64,000 bases of DNA from an uncultured Photobacterium sp. GTDB taxonomy: Bacteria > Pseudomonadota > Gammaproteobacteria > Enterobacterales > Vibrionaceae. Below, one piece after another: positions 60,409-64,000 of this stretch. Where the stretch lies: the NCBI RefSeq assembly GCF_947502415.1, contig NZ_CANMZV010000002.1, positions 310,001-374,000 of the forward strand, given 5' to 3'. Each line of letters starts with the position of its first letter. Within the stretch, counting starts at the first letter, position 1. Under the pieces are notes generated by a model. The model did no database searches, was not told where the DNA came from, and was given only the letters and a program-made list of their open reading frames with translations. A program made the translations under genes and the position numbers.

Positions 60409-60481
60409 ATACCAATCAGCATAAGTATTTGATCATTTTTCCTGCGCAATTATCTGAACTTTTACTTATCCCGGTTGGTAT
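60409..60481. repeat. MITE-like inverted repeat
   Basis: ATACCAA...ATAAGT (60409-60426) is mirrored by ACTTAT...TTGGTAT (60463-60481), 73 bp in all, AT-rich centre. Similar ATACCAAT-ended dyads are widespread in Vibrionaceae and Shewanella genomes as miniature elements (recalled, not checked). No transposase is present. Confidence 0.4.
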
Positions 60482-60719
60482 AACGAGTGAGCTGTCATAG
60501 CTTGGCCTGTTTGGACTGAAGTTCGTTTCAGTCATAGTGTGTTGGGGTAAGGCAACATCTGGCGTTTCGTCAGGTGAGAGACCCTTGGGGATTTTGGCTA
60601 GGTTATCGATTCTATACTCGTCCCATCTTTCCACGGGGATGCTGCATATCTGTGTATGCAACGCTGCATTGCAGACAGAAGCGGATCCAGGGAAGTGCAA
60701 AGAAACGGATGGTATTGAA
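60482..60719 (+). promoter_or_regulatory. Leader and promoter region of the second NCS2 permease
   Basis: No sigma-54 match. The start at 60720 was chosen over upstream in-frame starts because only it begins an NCS2-like N-terminus. The ribosome-binding site is weak (GGATGG). No strong hairpin seen. Confidence 0.35.
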
Positions 60720-62135
60720 ATGAAACTATTTTATAACGTCGAAGACAAGCCACCTGTCGGGGCTTCCATTTTACTTGCCTTACAACACATGCTTGCCGCC
60801 ATGGGAGCTATTATTGCCGTACCGCTTGTGGTCGGTAGTGCTATTGGTTTGCCAACTGAGCAGATGGTCACCTTGGTCAATGCTGCACTGATGGTGTCCG
60901 GTGTCGTGACTATTATTCAGTGCAAAGGGGTTGGCCCGGTGGGTATCCGTTTGCCTGTGGTGATGGGTACCAGTTTCACCTTTGTGGCTATTTCCATTTC
61001 CATCGGCCTTGATGCCGGGGTGTCCGGTATTTTTGGCGCCTCGCTGGTTGGGTCGCTGGTGATGATCATCGGTAGCCGCTTCATGCCGCAAATTCGCAAG
61101 CTGTTTCCGCCTGTCGTCTCCGGTACCGTCGTGGTGCTAATTGGCCTGACTATCCTGCCGGTTTCTGTCGACTGGTTTGCCGGTGGTTTTGTCGGTCAGG
61201 ATGGCTATGGTGAACTCAGTAACCTGATGCTGGGTAGTTTGGTGCTGGTGGTGGTCATTGTGCTGTCACAGGTCGGCAAAGGGATTATCTCCGCCGCCGC
61301 CATTGTGATAGGCATGATTGTGGGTTATATCGTGGCGATATTCATGGGGATTGTCGATTTTAGCCCGGTTCATGACGCCGCTTTTTTTGCCTTGCCGCAA
61401 ATTGTACCGTTTGGCCTGAGCTTTACTGTCAGCGGGATTATCGGGATGTCAATTGCCTATCTGGTAACAATCATGGAATCGACCGGCGACTTTCTCGCCC
61501 TCAGTGATGCGACCCATACCAAGTTGACAGGAAAGAAACTGTCGAAAGGGATTCTGTGCGATGGTATAGGTAGCGCGCTTGCCTCTATCTTCGGTGCGAC
61601 ACCTTTCTCGTCATTTAGTCAGAATGTGGGCATTGTTTCTATTACTGGTGTGGCCAGTCGTCACGTCGTAGCCGTTACGGGTGTGATTATGCTGCTGGCT
61701 GGCATGTTCCCTAAACTGGGCGGTGTTGTTGTCACCATTCCTTCACCTGTTTTGGGCGGTGCAGGCTTGGTGATGTTCGCCATGATCATTTCGGCCGGTA
61801 TCGGCATTCTCTCACGTATTAATTTCACTAAACGTAACATGCTGATCATCGCTGTTGGTGTTGCTTCAGGCATGGCGGTGACTGTTCGCCCTGAAATTCT
61901 CGCTTACTTACCTGATTCTATGCAGGTTATTTTGGGCTCGGGGATCACAACCGGTTCACTGGTTGCACTTTTCCTGAATATTGGGCTTGGTATTAACCGC
62001 GCCGATGAAGCGGAAAGTGCTCAGGAAAAACGCGAAGCATTGGAAGAACAAATCAAAGAGTGTGAAGCGTGTAATCGCGCTCTTGAAGAGGAGGAAAAGC
62101 TCGCCCGTCAACAGACGGAGCTTGAGCGAAGTTAA
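60720..62135 (+). CDS. NCS2-family purine permease (second copy)
   Basis: 471 residues. MKLFYNVEDKPPVGASILL starts the protein as in the copy at 14092-15495. NCS2 motifs: LALQHMLAAMGAIIAVPLVV, IMESTGDFLALSD, and FSSFSQNVGIVSITGVASR. It takes up xanthine, uric acid or a related purine. Compared with the other copy, the C-terminal cytoplasmic tail (about 430-471) is long and rich in Glu/Lys with heptad-like spacing (ALEEQIKECEACNRALEEE), a possible coiled coil or regulatory tail. It lies between xdhD and guaD, in the place of E. coli xanQ. Confidence 0.9.
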   Translation: MKLFYNVEDKPPVGASILLALQHMLAAMGAIIAVPLVVGSAIGLPTEQMVTLVNAALMVSGVVTIIQCKGVGPVGIRLPVVMGTSFTFVAISISIGLDAGVSGIFGASLVGSLVMIIGSRFMPQIRKLFPPVVSGTVVVLIGLTILPVSVDWFAGGFVGQDGYGELSNLMLGSLVLVVVIVLSQVGKGIISAAAIVIGMIVGYIVAIFMGIVDFSPVHDAAFFALPQIVPFGLSFTVSGIIGMSIAYLVTIMESTGDFLALSDATHTKLTGKKLSKGILCDGIGSALASIFGATPFSSFSQNVGIVSITGVASRHVVAVTGVIMLLAGMFPKLGGVVVTIPSPVLGGAGLVMFAMIISAGIGILSRINFTKRNMLIIAVGVASGMAVTVRPEILAYLPDSMQVILGSGITTGSLVALFLNIGLGINRADEAESAQEKREALEEQIKECEACNRALEEEEKLARQQTELERS

Positions 62136-62209
62136 CGGGAAAGCCAATTAAGCTTAAATCAGAGAAACTTCACACAACGGATTTATAAAAAGGTCAGTAC
62201 GAGGCCTGT

Positions 62210-62237
62210 GCATGAAGTCACCCTACAAGCTTCATGC
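62210..62237. repeat. Hairpin between the permease and guaD
   Basis: GCATGAAG (62210-62217) pairs with CTTCATGC (62230-62237). It lies 44 bp before guaD and has no T-run, so it is more likely a leader or stabilising structure. Confidence 0.45.
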
Positions 62238-62280
62238 AGAAAAGCAGGTTGGCGTACAAAGACATTAAACAGAGGTAATT

Positions 62281-63597
62281 ATGGAATATTCCCAATCAAT
62301 TAAAGCGATCCGCGCGTCAATTATGGATATTGCTCATGTGGTCGATAAGCCGGAAGAGATCGAGAAAAATATTCGCTTTATCGAAGATGGCTTGCTGTTG
62401 ATAGAAAATGGTCGTATTGAGTGGGTCGGCCCCTGGAGCGAAGGCAAAGATAGAGTACCGTCATCTGTTCGGGTACGCAGCTATCCGGGCAAGATGGTAA
62501 TGCCGGGCTTTATTGATACGCACATCCACTACCCGCAGGCTGAGATGGTCGGAGCCTACGGTGAGCAGTTGCTTGAATGGCTGAATAATTACACTTTCCC
62601 AACAGAAGCACGTTACAAAGACAAAGATTACTCCCGCGAAATGTCGACCTTTTTCATTAAGCAATTGCTGCGTAATGGTACAACAACGGCACTGGTATTC
62701 GGTACGGTTCACCCTGAATCAGTCGATGCGCTATTTGAAGAAGCCGAAAAAATTAACATGCGGATGATTGCCGGTAAGGTGATGATGGATCGTAACGCGC
62801 CGGATTACCTGCTGGATACGCCTGAAATCGGCTATAACCAGACCAAAGAATTGATTGAAAAATGGCACAAACGTGGTCGTTTGCTGTATGCGATCACCCC
62901 ACGTTTTGCGCCAACTTCTACTCCAGAACAACTGGCGATGGCCGGAAAGCTGAAAGAAGAGTATCCGGATACCTACATTCATACTCACTTGTGTGAGAAC
63001 AAGAATGAAATTGAGTGGGTGAAGGAGCTATATCCGGAGCAGGATGGTTACCTTGATGTTTATCATCATCATGGCCTGACGGGGTCTAAGAGTGTGTTTG
63101 CGCATTGCATTCATCTCGAAGACAAAGAGTGGGATTGCCTGCAGGATACGGATTCCGCAATCGCATTTTGTCCGACTTCCAACCTCTATCTTGGTAGCGG
63201 CTTGTTCAAGTTGCAGGAAGCGTGGCAGCGTAATGTAAAAGTCGGTATGGGGACGGATATCGGTGCCGGCACGACATTTAATATGCTGCAAACACTCAAC
63301 GAAGCCTACAAAGTGATGCAGTTACAGCAGCATCGACTCTCAGCATTTGAGGCCTTCTATCTGGCGACGTTAGGAGCCGCTAAGTCGCTATCGCTGGATC
63401 ACCTGATTGGTAACTTCGAAGTCGGGAAAGAGGCGGATTTCGTGGTGATTGATCCTTGCGCTACACCATTGCAGCAATTGCGCTTTGATAGTTCGAAAGA
63501 TCTTGCTGAGAAGCTGTTCATGCTGATGACGCTGGGAGATGACCGCAGTATTTACCGGACTTATGTTGATGGTCGTCTGGTATACGAGCGTGGCTGA
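62281..63597 (+). CDS. guaD: Guanine deaminase
   Basis: 438 residues (E. coli GuaD 439). Amidohydrolase metal site: PGFIDTHIHYPQAEM (HxH, about 81-83), HTHLCENKNEI (about 238), AHCIHLED (about 278), and VGMGTDIGAGT (catalytic aspartate about 328). It converts guanine to xanthine and ammonia in the cytosol, feeding the xanthine dehydrogenases here. AGAGG precedes the ATG. Order xdhD-permease-guaD-ghxQ equals E. coli. Confidence 0.95.
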   Translation: MEYSQSIKAIRASIMDIAHVVDKPEEIEKNIRFIEDGLLLIENGRIEWVGPWSEGKDRVPSSVRVRSYPGKMVMPGFIDTHIHYPQAEMVGAYGEQLLEWLNNYTFPTEARYKDKDYSREMSTFFIKQLLRNGTTTALVFGTVHPESVDALFEEAEKINMRMIAGKVMMDRNAPDYLLDTPEIGYNQTKELIEKWHKRGRLLYAITPRFAPTSTPEQLAMAGKLKEEYPDTYIHTHLCENKNEIEWVKELYPEQDGYLDVYHHHGLTGSKSVFAHCIHLEDKEWDCLQDTDSAIAFCPTSNLYLGSGLFKLQEAWQRNVKVGMGTDIGAGTTFNMLQTLNEAYKVMQLQQHRLSAFEAFYLATLGAAKSLSLDHLIGNFEVGKEADFVVIDPCATPLQQLRFDSSKDLAEKLFMLMTLGDDRSIYRTYVDGRLVYERG

Positions 63598-63780
63598 GGC
63601 GCAATTTAAAATTTGTAACCGTAGAAATCGCAGTAACAGAAATAAGTGAAGAAGTGTTAGGGGTAATTGAAATTTACGTTGAGAGGAAGCTCAACAACCT
63701 TACAGAGCCGTGGAGAGGGCGTCTTGTCGACCGCAGGTCATCGCGCTCTCCTGGCTCATGACAAACAAGGAACAATAATC
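63598..63780 (+). promoter_or_regulatory. Structured leader of ghxQ
   Basis: Two adjacent dyads lie in the 183-bp gap: GTTGAG/CTCAAC (63678-63695) and a longer GAGCC...GGAGAG with CTCTCC...GGCTC (63705-63757), the second enclosing GACC-GCA-GGTC. It ends 23 bp before the ghxQ ATG. The folding pattern suggests a regulatory RNA or terminator/antiterminator; I do not recognise a known purine riboswitch consensus. Confidence 0.45.
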
Positions 63781-64000
63781 ATGTCTGAAAATAGTACAAT
63801 TCAAAGCGACACCGCCGTGATAACAACAGAAGCACAACCTAAAGGCGGATTAGACGGGTATTTTCATATTTCAGCACGCGGCAGTACCGTTAAGCAGGAG
63901 ATGGTTGCAGGTTTAACAACTTTCCTTGCGATGGTGTATTCGGTAATTGTAGTACCGAGTATGTTAGGTGCTGCTGGTTTTAATCAGGGGGCGGTATTTA
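63781..64000 (+). CDS. ghxQ: GhxQ-type guanine/hypoxanthine permease, N-terminal part
   Basis: The first 73 residues are present, cut by the window end. They read [10 protein letters not shown], then [18 protein letters not shown] and the first membrane segment [18 protein letters not shown], diagnostic of the AzgA-like NCS2 subgroup (GhxP/GhxQ). It imports guanine and hypoxanthine and follows guaD, so uptake and deamination are linked. AAGGA lies before the ATG. Confidence 0.9.
   Translation, partial: MSENSTIQSDTAVITTEAQPKGGLDGYFHISARGSTVKQEMVAGLTTFLAMVYSVIVVPSMLGAAGFNQGAVF

Overview
The window looks like a chromosomal segment of a marine gammaproteobacterium, most likely a member of the Vibrionaceae close to Photobacterium. 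This is inferred from the gene families (E. coli-type purine-catabolism genes, M9 collagenase, Ail/Lom outer-membrane protein, DUF2799 and DUF3157-like envelope proteins), moderate GC and an AT-rich accessory stretch. No rRNA, tRNA, phage, IS transposase or CRISPR array was seen.

The backbone is a rearranged version of the E. coli ygeWXYZ-yqeABC-ygfJ-ygfK-ssnA-ygfM-xdhD-xanQ-guaD-ghxQ cluster, the uric-acid-inducible, selenium/molybdenum-hydroxylase-linked purine catabolism genes. From left to right: the end of ygeY, hyuA and yqeA (1-2.9 kb); a GltD-like NAD(P)H oxidoreductase and pyruvate:ferredoxin oxidoreductase nifJ (3.1-8.4 kb); a block of envelope and small genes (8.5-14 kb); a minus-strand xanthine dehydrogenase operon with a fused XdhA-XdhB, XdhC and an NCS2 permease (14-19.3 kb); a nucleotidyltransferase and a small barrel-like protein; then rhodanese, MauE-like, yqeB and yqeC on the minus strand (22-25.8 kb), divergent from mocA. 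Next is the operon ygfK-ssnA plus a three-subunit molybdenum hydroxylase (27-35.1 kb). After rhlE comes about 20 kb of accessory DNA (36.5-56.3 kb): four repeat-rich lipoproteins (three with Ig-like BIG2 domains), two transporters, an M9 collagenase, a C25 gingipain-like protease, a Flp-pilin-like Ser/Gly repeat protein with a possible out-of-frame membrane anchor, and an ATP-grasp-like protein. The catabolic cluster then resumes with ygfM-xdhD, an NCS2 permease, guaD and ghxQ (56.7-64 kb, cut by the window end).

The genes can be read as one anaerobic purine-degrading module: import (NCS2 and GhxQ-type permeases), deamination (GuaD, SsnA), hydroxylation or dehydroxylation (three molybdenum hydroxylases), Mo/Se cofactor maturation (MocA, YqeB, YqeC, perhaps the rhodanese), a reductase with FAD and Fe-S centres (YgfK), ring-opening and carbamoyl chemistry (HyuA, YgeY, YqeA), and energy recovery through carbamate kinase ATP and pyruvate:ferredoxin oxidoreductase. 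Coupling NifJ to YgfK through the GltD-like protein is an inference.

The strongest regulatory signal is a shared promoter architecture before ygfK and before ygfM: a sigma-54 -24/-12 element, a TTTCG-N3-TCG element 62-63 bp upstream, and tandem 13-bp palindromes (TATCA-N3-TGATA type) about 160-195 bp upstream. A related palindrome lies upstream of the xdhAB operon. Other points of interest are the XdhA-XdhB fusion, the modular lipoprotein genes, the G7 tract in the pilin-like gene, and several structured leaders or orphan terminators that may mark small RNAs.
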